In this document: one piece after another, positions 1 through 7,492 of the stretch | Layout of the letters: each line of letters begins with the position of its first letter | Position numbering within the stretch: the first letter of the stretch is position 1 | Origin: an uncultured Prevotellaceae bacterium | GTDB taxonomy: Bacteria; Bacteroidota; Bacteroidia; Bacteroidales; Bacteroidaceae | Assembly: GCA_900316685.1 (NCBI GenBank) | Contig: ONDS01000009.1 | Span: 120,198-184,197, forward strand | Length of the DNA: 64,000 bases | Direction: 5' to 3' | Program-made: the position numbers and the translations under genes | Notes under the pieces: model-generated | Seen by the model: only the letters and a program-made list of their open reading frames with translations | Told to the model about the DNA's origin: nothing | The model's database searches: none

Positions 1-76
1 AATCGTCATTCTGCAATCTGTCGAACTTTACGACCTCATTGATAGGTTCAAACTGTATCAGTTCTCTGTATTTCAT
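1..76 (-). CDS. BrxC/DUF6079-type phage-resistance ATPase, N-terminal fragment
   Basis: Only the first 25 codons are inside the window; the gene runs off the left edge. The start is the ATG at 74-76, 22 nt after the stop of the BrxF-like gene. The N-terminus (MKYRELIQFEPINEVVKFDR) matches my memory of the start of DUF6079/BrxC-like P-loop ATPases, which usually begin MKY.DLIQFEPI followed by V-rich sequence. In BREX type 3 loci this ATPase follows brxF, as it does here. The ATPase motifs themselves are outside the window, so the family call rests on the first residues and on gene order. Confidence 0.55.
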   Translation of the reverse strand, partial: MKYRELIQFEPINEVVKFDRLQNDD

Positions 77-98
77 TTGCCAAATGCTTTATTCGTTA

Positions 99-515
99 TT
101 ATTCAGATAATTGGTAGGACAAGCCCTGAAGATTGACCTCCGTTCCGTCGCCTTTGCGAAGGAAATAGAATCTGTCGTCTGCTATTTCTGCATCTGTATT
201 GACAATCAGGCATTGATTCTTGGAGTAGTTGTCAAAAATGCTTCTGACATCGAGTCTTAAATCAGGCTCAAACAATATTCCTATATTTTCTAAAGCCAAG
301 TACATGCCTATCAAACCGTTCTCCTGGGATTGCCCAAGGACTTGTTTGTAAGCCGTGTCGGCCCCATCCATGGTATCTGGATTTTCTCCAAGAATCCGGG
401 ACAACTCCAACCCGACATTGATGAAACGGATTCCATCAATACCTTCCCTGCAAAAGACAATCTTGTTGCGAGTGTTTTGCTGTAAGTAGTATGCTATGTC
501 TTGGATGGTTAGCAT
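99..515 (-). CDS. BrxF-like protein lacking a P-loop (BREX type 3-like)
   Basis: 138 residues, no signal peptide or membrane segment. Two blocks resemble BrxF of BREX type 3: FINVGLELSRIL near residues 31-42 and an ENIGILFEPDLRLD block near residues 76-89, followed by a hydrophobic strand (NQCLIVNTDAE). Typical BrxF carries a Walker A loop near the N-terminus; here the equivalent stretch (NKIVFCREGIDG) has no GxxxxGK[ST]. It starts 4 nt after the XRE regulator stop and ends 22 nt before the BrxC-like start, so the three form one leftward operon. I infer a defence role in phage exclusion; the degenerate ATP site suggests a structural or regulatory subunit. The alternative is an unrelated small protein of a defence island. 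Confidence 0.55.
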   Translation of the reverse strand: MLTIQDIAYYLQQNTRNKIVFCREGIDGIRFINVGLELSRILGENPDTMDGADTAYKQVLGQSQENGLIGMYLALENIGILFEPDLRLDVRSIFDNYSKNQCLIVNTDAEIADDRFYFLRKGDGTEVNLQGLSYQLSE

Positions 516-519
516 AAAT

Positions 520-723
520 CTATATCGAGGAGTTAAGCAGGTCCTTCACATCGATGTTCAGACATCTTGCTATGTCTAATAGTGTCTTCAGGTCAGGCTG
601 TACGGTATTGGTACACCATTTCGAGACAGTCGCAGGGTCTTTGCCAAGCTGCTCTGCCAGCCATTTGCTTGTGCGCTGTTGCTCCACAAGCACCACTTTT
701 AATCTGTTAATTTGTTCTTTCAT
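520..723 (-). CDS. XRE-family helix-turn-helix regulator of the defence operon
   Basis: A 67-residue protein consisting of one HTH_XRE domain: residues 14-60 contain the five-helix pattern, with recognition-helix sequence DPATVSKWCTN and the conserved tail PDLKTLLDIARCLNIDVKDLL. Such single-domain regulators commonly head BREX, restriction-modification and toxin-antitoxin operons in Bacteroidetes. It is first in the leftward operon, 4 nt ahead of the BrxF-like gene. A perfect inverted repeat at 736-752 overlaps its -7 promoter element and suggests autoregulation. Confidence 0.85.
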   Translation of the reverse strand: MKEQINRLKVVLVEQQRTSKWLAEQLGKDPATVSKWCTNTVQPDLKTLLDIARCLNIDVKDLLNSSI

Positions 724-735
724 TGTGCTTATTTC

Positions 736-752
736 TTTGCGTCATACGCAAA
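736..752. promoter_or_regulatory. Palindromic operator candidate for the XRE regulator
   Basis: Perfect 7-bp inverted repeat TTTGCGT-CAT-ACGCAAA, 13 bp upstream of the regulator start codon. Its right arm overlaps the -7 promoter box, so a bound dimer would block initiation. The assignment as operator is inference. Confidence 0.6.
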
Positions 753-756
753 GATA
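749..756 (-). promoter_or_regulatory. Bacteroidetes -7 box for the XRE/BREX-like operon
   Basis: Minus strand reads TATCTTTG, a match to TAnnTTTG, 26 nt before the start codon at 723. Confidence 0.65.
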
Positions 757-1046
757 CTAATTTTTCGGCAAATAAAAGTAACATCAGACGCTTTTTTATA
801 GAAAGTTGGCTATTTTTCCAGCGAAACACCTTGATTGTTCACACATTTAGCATCTGTTCATGACAAACATGCTTTTAATATTCAATTCTCTTGGCATAGG
901 TCACGCTCTAAGTTCATAGTGATTCTATGCAAAAAAGAGCTTTACCTATGAAAAGTTGCTGATATTTCTCCCTATTACCGCACATTTTTTGTCAAAGTTG
1001 GGTCATTTTTCAGAAACGAGGAAAAAGGGAGAACAAAGCAATTTAT
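757..1046. other. AT-rich intergenic stretch, nothing recognised
   Basis: Between the defence operon promoter and the tRNA-linked repeats. I see no ORF, RNA fold or known motif that I can support. It is the expected location of an element boundary. Confidence 0.5.
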
Positions 1047-1088
1047 AAAAAAACCAAAAGGATCCAAACCTTTTTAGGGTTTGAATCC
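1047..1088 (-). terminator. Rho-independent terminator distal to tRNA-Ser
   Basis: The minus strand folds as GGATTCAAACC / CTAAAAA / GGTTTGGATCC, an 11-bp stem with one G-T pair, followed by a T-rich tail (CTTTTGGTTTTTTT). Two further copies of the left arm lie closer to the tRNA. Confidence 0.7.
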
Positions 1089-1214
1089 TCTATTTCCTGC
1101 GGAAAGGATAAAGGACCCAAACCTTTTTAGGGTTTGAATCCTCTATTTCCTGCGGAAAGGATAGGATTCGAACCTTTTTAGGGTTTGAATCCTCTATTTC
1201 CTGCGGAAAGGATA
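1068..1214. repeat. Three 43-bp tandem copies including the tRNA-Ser 3' end
   Basis: Copies at 1068-1110, 1121-1163 and 1172-1214 are identical in sequence; the last runs into the acceptor stem of the tRNA. Between the last two, the identity extends to a perfect 51-bp tandem duplication (1124-1174 and 1175-1225) that includes the T-arm 3' half plus acceptor strand. Each copy carries the same left arm of the terminator hairpin. Confidence 0.9.
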
Positions 1215-1291
1215 GGATTCGAACCTACGAACCGGTTTCGCCGGTTACACGCTTTCCAGGCGTGCCTCTTCAGCCACTCGAGCACCTTTCC
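1204..1291 (-). tRNA. tRNA-Ser (anticodon GGA)
   Basis: 88 nt. The acceptor stem GGAAAGG pairs with CCTTTCC; the anticodon stem CACGC/GCGTG closes loop CTGGAAA, with anticodon GGA at 1255-1257; there is a long class II variable arm (ACCGG-CGAAA-CCGGT) and T-loop TTCGAAT. Discriminator G; CCA is not encoded. It is transcribed leftwards toward the duplicated 3' ends and the defence operon. Confidence 0.95.
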
Positions 1292-1306
1292 TTTTAATTG
1301 CGGATG

Positions 1307-1314
1307 CAAAGGTA
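1307..1314 (-). promoter_or_regulatory. -7 box for tRNA-Ser
   Basis: The minus strand reads TACCTTTG, ending 16 nt upstream of the mature tRNA 5' end. Confidence 0.65.
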
Positions 1315-1437
1315 TGATTATTTTGGCTATTAGACGAATTTTCGGGGAAGTTTTTTCAAAAAATATCTCATTTTCCCCTTTTCATGGGGAAATAATCGTA
1401 TCGGATGTTGAGTTTTGAAAGTCGAACGTAAAAGCTA

Positions 1438-2691
1438 TCACCACTTCAGGAATGGGTAGGTGATGACTATCTCGGTGAGGTCGGCCTTAGTGCGGTGGGC
1501 CTGCACATTGGCGCCAATGGAAAGGCCACCCATGTGGGGAAGCTCGTAATGCAGTCCGATGCGCTCATAATAAGGTTGCTCCACCTCCTTGGCGTTCTCG
1601 CCCATCCTGCGGAAGAGATAGAAACCCAACGACATGTGCAAGCGCACACGGCCATAATAGACTTCATGCTTGGCGGCGATGCCCACAGACCACGGGCTAT
1701 GGTCGACGGTGCTGCCAGCCGCCTGGTCGATGTGCTTGACACGATGGTTGTAAGAACCATAGAACACATCAAGGCCGATACCACTCGCCCATCGCAAGGC
1801 ATAACGGCGCATGACATCCAGCTGCAGGGCATAAGCGGGATAAAGCGTGAACTGGTCGGTGCGATACTCCGGGTCGCCCTTCGGTGTATGGAACTGTGTG
1901 CGTTGCCACTCCTCGTTGAGTGTCTTCGCCCCGAGCGACAAGGCGGCGCGTGCGAACCAATAGCCTTTGAAATGGTGAGACCGAAGCAGTGGGTCGGGAT
2001 GCAACACCTGTTCATAATAAGGATAATAAACCACGCCCAAGGATGGTCCCAAGAAGTTGGCACCCTTATTGGGGCGGTTCAACGCCCCATTGCTCAGGTG
2101 CCAGTAGTCGATGCCCATACGCAATCCCCATTGTGGTGCCACGCGATAAGTGGCATGGAGTCCGGCTCCGAAATAGATAAGCCAATGCGAGCCTATCAGC
2201 TCATTGTCGACATTGTTGTCTGGATGGTATTTCGTGGCGCTATAGCCTACACCGAAATCGAAGGAATAGTCTATCTCCCACCGTTTGCCCCTATGAAAAG
2301 GTCGAGCGAAACGGCCATAGAGCATCACCGTGTTGCCCATGTATGAGTCGTAATCGACCATCTCGGCCATACCCCAATCGGGATCGGCAGTGCGCCGCAT
2401 GGTCACCCCATGGTTCCAGGCATATTTCATACCCAAGCTCAAGGTGGGATAGCCGAAGTCCGCCGCATACTGGTTGCTGTCGGAGGGCAGGCTGCTGTAC
2501 GACAGCTCCAGGGCCAGGGAACCGTTGCTCTTACCTTTCTGCCACTTGCGTTGGAAACCATCCATCACCAGCGCACGAGAGGGGCTGCCCACCACGGCCA
2601 CACCCCAATGCCGCAGGGAGTCAGGTGTGGTGGCGCGGGTTGTGAGGGTTGAGAGGAAGAGGAGGAGGATGAGGGAAAGAAGATGGGACAT
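1438..2691 (-). CDS. Acyloxyacyl hydrolase, PagL-type lipid A 3-O-deacylase
   Basis: 417 residues from the ATG at 2691, which begins a signal peptide (MSHLLSLILLLFLSTLTTRA). PagL enzymes are outer-membrane barrels that remove the 3-O acyl chain of lipid A. The signature catalytic pair appears as YWHLSNG with His198 and Ser200, after alternating aromatic/glycine strands (GVGYSATKY, IYFGAGLHATYR) typical of a barrel. It is longer than classical PagL (about 170 residues): residues 230-417 add a second strand-rich region. The open frame extends upstream to 2844, but those codons translate a dispersed palindromic repeat, so the later start is preferred. It follows tatD on the same strand. Confidence 0.75.
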   Translation of the reverse strand: MSHLLSLILLLFLSTLTTRATTPDSLRHWGVAVVGSPSRALVMDGFQRKWQKGKSNGSLALELSYSSLPSDSNQYAADFGYPTLSLGMKYAWNHGVTMRRTADPDWGMAEMVDYDSYMGNTVMLYGRFARPFHRGKRWEIDYSFDFGVGYSATKYHPDNNVDNELIGSHWLIYFGAGLHATYRVAPQWGLRMGIDYWHLSNGALNRPNKGANFLGPSLGVVYYPYYEQVLHPDPLLRSHHFKGYWFARAALSLGAKTLNEEWQRTQFHTPKGDPEYRTDQFTLYPAYALQLDVMRRYALRWASGIGLDVFYGSYNHRVKHIDQAAGSTVDHSPWSVGIAAKHEVYYGRVRLHMSLGFYLFRRMGENAKEVEQPYYERIGLHYELPHMGGLSIGANVQAHRTKADLTEIVITYPFLKW

Positions 2692-2894
2692 TGTTGACAA
2701 GCCACCCCTGATACCCACCCCGGCCCTCCCGAAGGGAGGGAGATGGAAAAAAGGTTGGGACAGTTTCTTGACAAACCACCCCTGCCCCTCCTTTGAAAAA
2801 GGAGGGGAGAGAGTTACTCCCCTGTATAATTTTTCGGTCAGCACTTGGTGTATTGCTCGGTCAGCACTTGGTGTATTATTGCATCTCTGCTTTA
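2692..2894. repeat. Two GC-rich palindromic elements and a 20-bp direct repeat
   Basis: The spacer between pagL and tatD has a palindrome CCCTCCC-GAA-GGGAGGG near 2727-2745 and CCCCTCCTTT-GAA-AAAGGAGGGG near 2786-2808, each flanked by a CAGGGGTGG(T/C)TTGTCAA-like sequence on the minus strand. A 20-bp sequence CGGTCAGCACTTGGTGTATT is repeated exactly at 2835-2854 and 2858-2877. Confidence 0.75.
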
Positions 2895-3689
2895 TCAGGA
2901 CGGTAGGTTGGTGAAAACACGGCGGACATTGATGGTGGTCTGGCGTGCCACCTCTTCGTCGTCAACCCCATAACAGGCGGCCAACTTGCTGATAACATGC
3001 AAAAGGAAGGCACTCTCATTGCGTTTTCCCCTCATGGGCACAGGAGCCATGTAAGGAGCATCCGTCTCCAACACGATGCGCTCCAAAGGAACGTTCTCAG
3101 CCAGCACCTCGGGCAGGTGACTCTTCTTGAAGGTGAGCACCCCGCCGATACCCAGCACGAAACCCGGGAAGGACAGCAGTTCAGCCGCCTCGAAGGCATT
3201 GCCCGTAAAGCAATGGAACACCCCACCCGACAAGCGGTCTTGGTATTTTCTGAGCACGCGCGTCACCTCTTGTTGCCCTTTCCTGCAATGAATCATCAGC
3301 GGCAACTGTAGGTCGACCGCCCATTGCACTTGTCGTTCGAAGGCCAGCACCTGTTGCTCTTCAAACTCGCGACTCCAATAATAGTCTATGCCCACCTCGC
3401 CGATGGCCACCACCATTTCGCGCACCTCGGGGCGGACGATGACCTGCCAGATAGCATTGAGCTGTTCTTCCCAATCATCCTTCACCTCCTCAGGATGCAG
3501 TCCGAGCATCGGGAAGGCAAAACCGGGATACTGGTTGCACGTGTCGAGCACCGTTTGTGTCGACGCCACGTCGATGGCAGGAATAAGCACCTTGTCCACC
3601 CCCGCCTCCATGGCCCGTTGCATCACCTCACGCCTATCGTCGGCGAATTCCTCGCCATCGAGGTGAGCATGTGTATCTACGAACCTCAT
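2895..3689 (-). CDS. tatD: TatD-family metal-dependent deoxyribonuclease
   Basis: 264 residues, cytoplasmic TIM-barrel amidohydrolase-like enzyme. Motifs: DTHAHLD at residues 5-11 (metal-binding HxH), GEVGIDYYWS near residues 98-107, MIHCRKGQQE with the third metal histidine, HCFTGN, and ETDAPY with the catalytic aspartate. Family members act as 3'-5' exonucleases on DNA. The ATG at 3689 shares one base with the stop of ispA (TGATG), indicating translational coupling; an in-frame TTG just upstream is less likely. Confidence 0.92.
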   Translation of the reverse strand: MRFVDTHAHLDGEEFADDRREVMQRAMEAGVDKVLIPAIDVASTQTVLDTCNQYPGFAFPMLGLHPEEVKDDWEEQLNAIWQVIVRPEVREMVVAIGEVGIDYYWSREFEEQQVLAFERQVQWAVDLQLPLMIHCRKGQQEVTRVLRKYQDRLSGGVFHCFTGNAFEAAELLSFPGFVLGIGGVLTFKKSHLPEVLAENVPLERIVLETDAPYMAPVPMRGKRNESAFLLHVISKLAACYGVDDEEVARQTTINVRRVFTNLPS

Positions 3690-4660
3690 CAATACTCCCT
3701 TTCCATCATGCCATTGATATAATCGGAGAGCAACTGCTTGCGCTCATTAGGGAGCTGCACCGCATCGAGGCACTGCTTGCACTCATTGAAATATGCACGG
3801 ATGCGCTTCTGCGCCAACTCCGCCACGCCTATCTCGTCGTAGAGACGTGTCACCGCCTGTATCTTCTCCTGAGGGATGAAATCATCGGCTTCCACCCAGT
3901 GCAACAGTTCTTCGCGCTGCCGCTCATTGGCCAGGTTGAAAGCATTGATGAGCATATATGTCTTCTTGTTGGAGAGGATATCTCCACCAATGTTCTTGCC
4001 GAACACCTTCGGGTCGCCGTAGACATCGAGGAAGTCGTCCTGGAGTTGGAAGGCCAGCCCCAGCCGTTCTCCACATTGGTAGAGCTTTTCGCGGTCGGCA
4101 TCGGGCGCCTCCGCCAGCACAGCCCCCATCTTCATGGCACAAGCGAGCAAGACACTCGTCTTGAGTCTGATCATCTCGATATACTCCTCTTCCTTCACAT
4201 CCATGCGCTGTTCAAAATCCATGTCGTATTGCTGTCCGATCATGATTTCAAGCGATGTCTGGTTGAACAGGTCGAGCACCTCTTTTTGTTTGGAGGGGTC
4301 GCACTCGCACATGCCCTTATAAGCCAGGATAATCATGGCATCGCCCGAGAGGATGGCCGTATTGGCGTCCCACTTCTTATGTACGGTGGGCTGTCCGCGG
4401 CGCATATCCGCATTGTCCATCAGGTCGTCGTGCAGCAAGGTGAAGTTATGATACGTTTCCAGCGCCGAAGCCGCGGCGATGATACGTTCTGGATGCTCGC
4501 GGTAGAGTTGGTAGGTGAGCATCATGAGCATGGGGCGAATACGTTTGCCTCCCAGCGTGAGCACATACTGTATGGGTTCGTAGAGCGAGGCGGGTTGATG
4601 GTTCTCACCCACTGTGCGGAGATGGTCGTTGACCAATTTCAATATTTCCGATGAAGACAT
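3689..4660 (-). CDS. ispA: Polyprenyl diphosphate synthase (geranyl/farnesyl type)
   Basis: 323 residues. The first aspartate-rich motif DDLMD is at 78-82, followed by RRG; the second, DDFLD, is at 208-212; GGKRIRP at 37-43 binds isopentenyl diphosphate. It condenses IPP with allylic diphosphates to supply undecaprenyl, quinone and other isoprenoid precursors. Product length cannot be read reliably; short-chain (C10-C20) is usual for this length. It is coupled to tatD. The spacer upstream holds a short 7-bp-period repeat. Confidence 0.9.
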   Translation of the reverse strand: MSSSEILKLVNDHLRTVGENHQPASLYEPIQYVLTLGGKRIRPMLMMLTYQLYREHPERIIAAASALETYHNFTLLHDDLMDNADMRRGQPTVHKKWDANTAILSGDAMIILAYKGMCECDPSKQKEVLDLFNQTSLEIMIGQQYDMDFEQRMDVKEEEYIEMIRLKTSVLLACAMKMGAVLAEAPDADREKLYQCGERLGLAFQLQDDFLDVYGDPKVFGKNIGGDILSNKKTYMLINAFNLANERQREELLHWVEADDFIPQEKIQAVTRLYDEIGVAELAQKRIRAYFNECKQCLDAVQLPNERKQLLSDYINGMMEREY

Positions 4661-4665
4661 ATGAT

Positions 4666-4694
4666 GAATTTTGAGTTTTGAGTTTTGAATGATG
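4666..4694. repeat. Heptad array TTTTGAG
   Basis: The units TTTTGAG, TTTTGAG, TTTTGAA, TGATGAT run immediately upstream of the ispA start (minus strand) and reach toward the stop of the TonB gene. Confidence 0.6.
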
Positions 4695-4701
4695 ATTTAG
4701 G

Positions 4702-5421
4702 TTATATTTTGAAGACGATGGGGAGCCTTACGAGGGTACGACAGGGCTTGCCCTCGTTTTCTCCTGGCGACCAGGTAGGCATCATGTTGAGCACGCGCAA
4801 CGCCTCCTTGTCGAGCAGGGGATCGACGCCCCGGAGCACCTTGACATCGGCTATGGAGCCATCCTTATTGACCACGAAGGTGGTGACTACCGTGCCTTGC
4901 AGGTTTCGTTGCTTGGCCGGAGCGGGATATTGGAGGTTGGCGGTGAGCCATTTGATGAACTCCACCATTCCGCCAGGGAACTCCGGATATTGCTGCACCA
5001 CGCGCAGCACCACCTCGTTGTTGTTGGCATCGACCACGACAGGTGCCGCAGCTGTGGAAGGAAGGAGTTGCGCCTGTTCCGGGTCAACAGCCGGTAGCTC
5101 GGCCTGCCCCTTGTCGGCCTGTGCCTGTGGCTGTGGCTCTTCCACCACCTCGTCGACCACCGTCTCCACAGGATTGACCTTGATGGTGGGCACCACGGGG
5201 TGGGTCTGCGCAACCACCATATCACGTGGGTCGAGAACAGGCACCATCTCCATGTCGGAAGCCATCTCGTCGAACAGAGCCTCATCCACCATCTGTTCGT
5301 CCGACGAGGAGTTCCACTCCATGGCCGCCACGAAGAGCGCCAAGGCCAACACCAGTCCCATGAGGAATCCGGTGGTCCTTTGCTTTTCGAGAGAGGCCGA
5401 GGCCGATTTTTTCACTTCCAT
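4702..5421 (-). CDS. TonB-family energy-transducing protein
   Basis: 239 residues. A cytoplasmic start (about 16 residues), one membrane anchor (residues 17-34, GFLMGLVLALALFVAAMEW), a Pro/Gln/Glu-rich periplasm-spanning linker (about 60-125), and a C-terminal TonB domain (about 140-239) with YPEFPGGMVEFIKWL and the conserved block GTVVTTFVVNKDGSI...LRGVDPLLDKEALRVL. It transmits inner-membrane energy to SusC/TonB-dependent outer-membrane transporters. It has its own promoter at 5503-5510. Confidence 0.92.
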   Translation of the reverse strand: MEVKKSASASLEKQRTTGFLMGLVLALALFVAAMEWNSSSDEQMVDEALFDEMASDMEMVPVLDPRDMVVAQTHPVVPTIKVNPVETVVDEVVEEPQPQAQADKGQAELPAVDPEQAQLLPSTAAAPVVVDANNNEVVLRVVQQYPEFPGGMVEFIKWLTANLQYPAPAKQRNLQGTVVTTFVVNKDGSIADVKVLRGVDPLLDKEALRVLNMMPTWSPGENEGKPCRTLVRLPIVFKI

Positions 5422-5502
5422 ATCAGGCAGCCGACGATTATTATAGGGGCGCCATTCAATAAACTCGCCCCAATTACGTTATATTAAAAAAGAATTCACC
5501 TG

Positions 5503-5510
5503 CAAAAATA
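5503..5510 (-). promoter_or_regulatory. -7 box for the tonB-family gene
   Basis: The minus strand reads TATTTTTG; it lies 82 nt before the start codon at 5421, back to back with the porQ promoter. Confidence 0.5.
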
Positions 5511-5533
5511 ACTCAGATATTTTAAAAAAGGTG

Positions 5534-5541
5534 TATCTTTG
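5534..5541 (+). promoter_or_regulatory. -7 box for porQ
   Basis: TATCTTTG, 18 nt upstream of the porQ ATG, implying a very short leader. No clear -33 TTTG is seen. Confidence 0.6.
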
Positions 5542-5559
5542 CCGAGAAATTAAGCTATC

Positions 5560-6504
5560 ATGACGAAAAAAACCACCATAGCACTAATACTTTGGACTTT
5601 CGCCTTGTTGGTGAGCGCCCAAGAGAGCCGCACGGAGTATAATTTTCTCCGTCTGCCCGTAAGTGCCCACGGTGCCGCCTTGGGTGGTGACAACATCACG
5701 CTGATAGAAGATGATGCCTCGCTCATCTTCTCCAACCCCGCCTTGCTGCGGTCGGTGAACAGCCGCACCATCGGTCTGAACTATATGAACTACATGTCGG
5801 GTGCCAACACCGCAAGTGCCACCTACAACTGGGACATCAAGAAGGTGTCGGTGGCGGCGAGTGGCCAGTTCATGAGCTATGGCACGATGAAAGAGACGGC
5901 TCCCGACGGCACCATCAAAGGGGAGTTCAGCGCCAAGGACATCTCCATGGCCGCCTATATAGCCTACGACTTGGCAGAACGTCTGGCCGGCGGTATCTCC
6001 GCCAAGTTCGTCATGAGCTACTTAGGCGACTACAGTTCTATGGCCATGTGCGTAGACCTTGGTTTGAACTATTACGACCCTGAAAGGGAATGGTCGATCT
6101 CTGCCGTGGCCAAGAACCTCGGTGGTCAGGTGAAAGCGTTCGACGAGGATTATGAACGTTTGCCTTTCGACCTGATGGTGGGTGTGAGCAAGAAACTGAA
6201 GGGAGCACCCTTCCGGCTGAGCGCCACACTCTCCGACCTCACCCACTGGGACTACCGTTTCATCAACCACCTGTCGGCGGGTGTCGATGTAGACCTATCG
6301 TCGAACATCTGGCTGGGACTGGGTTACAACTTCCGCCGCGCCGACGAGATGGGCGTGAGCGATGGCGAGAACACGAGCAGCCACGGTGCCGGCCTGACCT
6401 TCGGTGGCGGCATCCAATTGGAGCGTTTCAAGCTCAATGTCGCCTACGGGAAATACCATGTCTCCTCGTCGTCGATACTGGTGAACGCAGCGTTTACGTT
6501 GTAA
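5560..6504 (+). CDS. porQ: Type IX secretion system protein PorQ
   Basis: 314 residues with a signal peptide (residues 1-20, ending LLVSA-QES). The mature start TEYNFLRLPVSAHGAALGG and the DDASLIFSNPALL segment are hallmark PorQ sequences, and the rest shows outer-membrane beta-strand alternation. In Porphyromonas, PorQ is part of the PorZ-PorQ-PorU-PorV surface attachment complex of T9SS. The neighbour cmk follows it as in other Bacteroidales. The presence of porQ fits the T9SS-like sorting tail of the protein encoded at 23099-25684. Confidence 0.88.
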   Translation: MTKKTTIALILWTFALLVSAQESRTEYNFLRLPVSAHGAALGGDNITLIEDDASLIFSNPALLRSVNSRTIGLNYMNYMSGANTASATYNWDIKKVSVAASGQFMSYGTMKETAPDGTIKGEFSAKDISMAAYIAYDLAERLAGGISAKFVMSYLGDYSSMAMCVDLGLNYYDPEREWSISAVAKNLGGQVKAFDEDYERLPFDLMVGVSKKLKGAPFRLSATLSDLTHWDYRFINHLSAGVDVDLSSNIWLGLGYNFRRADEMGVSDGENTSSHGAGLTFGGGIQLERFKLNVAYGKYHVSSSSILVNAAFTL

Positions 6505-6550
6505 TAAAGCCTCCCCCCGGCCCCCTCCCAAGGAGGGGGAGAGCGATGGA
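6505..6550. repeat. GC-rich palindromic element (CCCTCC family)
   Basis: CCCCCTCC-CAA-GGAGGGGG palindrome flanked by CCGGCC, related to the two elements upstream of pagL. It sits directly after the porQ stop and could serve as a weak terminator. Confidence 0.6.
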
Positions 6551-6570
6551 GAAATAAGTGGGGTAATTTT

Positions 6571-6655
6571 CTTAATTCTTAATTCTTAACTCTTAACTCT
6601 TAATTCTTAACTCTTAACTCTTAATTCTTAACTCTTAATTCTTAACTCTTAACTC
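6571..6655. repeat. Heptad array TTAACTC/TTAATTC
   Basis: About twelve consecutive 7-bp units, mostly TTAACTC or TTAATTC, ending 8 bp before the cmk start codon. Every unit holds a TAA on both strands. Confidence 0.95.
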
Positions 6656-6662
6656 AATAAGT

Positions 6663-7352
6663 ATGAAAAAAATAACCATTGCCATCGACGGACATTCATC
6701 TTGCGGCAAGAGCACCATGGCCAAGGACCTGGCTCGCCGCATCGGCTATATCTATGTAGACACCGGTGCCATGTACCGCAGCGTTACCCTTTACGCCTTA
6801 CGACATGAACTTATCGACGATGAAGGCAACATCGACAAGGAGGGACTGCAAAGGTCGATGGACGACATACGTATCAGTTTTAAAGTGAACGGCGAGACGG
6901 GCAAGCCCGACACCTATCTGAACGGCGAACGGGTGGAAGACCTGATACGTGGTATGGAGGTGTCGTCGCACGTGAGCGCCATCGCCGCCATTCCCTTCGT
7001 CCGCGAGGACATGGTGCGTCAGCAACAACAGATGGGCAAGGACAAAGGAGTGGTGATGGATGGTCGCGACATAGGCACCGTGGTCTTTCCTGATGCCGAA
7101 CTGAAGGTTTTCGTTACCGCCCGCGCCGAGGTACGCGCCGAACGTCGCTATAAGGAGTTGTTGGGCAAGGGCGAGGAAGCCAACTACGAGGAGATATTGA
7201 AGAACGTGCAGGAGCGCGACTATATCGACTCACACCGCGAGGTGGCACCTCTACGTCCTGCCGACGATGCCCTCATCCTCGACAACAGCGATATGACCAT
7301 CCCGGAACAAAACGAATGGTTGATGGAGAAGGTGGAGGCGTTGACACGTTGA
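6663..7352 (+). CDS. cmk: Cytidylate kinase
   Basis: 229 residues. P-loop GHSSCGKST at residues 10-18, the DTGAMYRS nucleoside-binding segment at 37-44, and [18 protein letters not shown] in the core. It phosphorylates CMP and dCMP with ATP. The conserved order porQ-cmk is retained. The leader is almost entirely the 7-bp repeat array at 6571-6655. Confidence 0.95.
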   Translation: MKKITIAIDGHSSCGKSTMAKDLARRIGYIYVDTGAMYRSVTLYALRHELIDDEGNIDKEGLQRSMDDIRISFKVNGETGKPDTYLNGERVEDLIRGMEVSSHVSAIAAIPFVREDMVRQQQQMGKDKGVVMDGRDIGTVVFPDAELKVFVTARAEVRAERRYKELLGKGEEANYEEILKNVQERDYIDSHREVAPLRPADDALILDNSDMTIPEQNEWLMEKVEALTR

Positions 7353-7492
7353 ACGTTGAGACAGCCCCCTCTAACTCCCCCCTGTAGGGGGAGGACAGTT
7401 ACCTCTCCCCCCAAAACCAGATTCCAAAATTCAAATTCCTAATTTCAGATTTCGGATTCCTAATTTCAGATTTCGGATTTCAAATTTTAAAT
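7337..7492. repeat. Spacer repeats: TGAACGT units, palindrome, and TTTCGGA heptads
   Basis: After cmk: GTTGAACGTTGAG near 7348-7360, the palindrome CTCCCCC-CTGTA-GGGGGAG family at 7364-7400, then 7-bp units (TTCCTAA, TTTCAGA, TTTCGGA repeated twice, TTTCAAA, TTTTAAA) at 7421-7492. The last units form the final codons and stop of ispH. Confidence 0.85.

Noticed and set aside
1185-1418. 77-codon plus-strand ORF
   Set aside because: It reads across the tRNA-Ser gene and its promoter on the opposite strand.
2692-2844. N-terminal extension of the PagL-type protein
   Set aside because: The codons translate the palindromic spacer repeats (PPFSKEG.., PPFGRAGVG..) and precede a clean signal peptide start at 2691.
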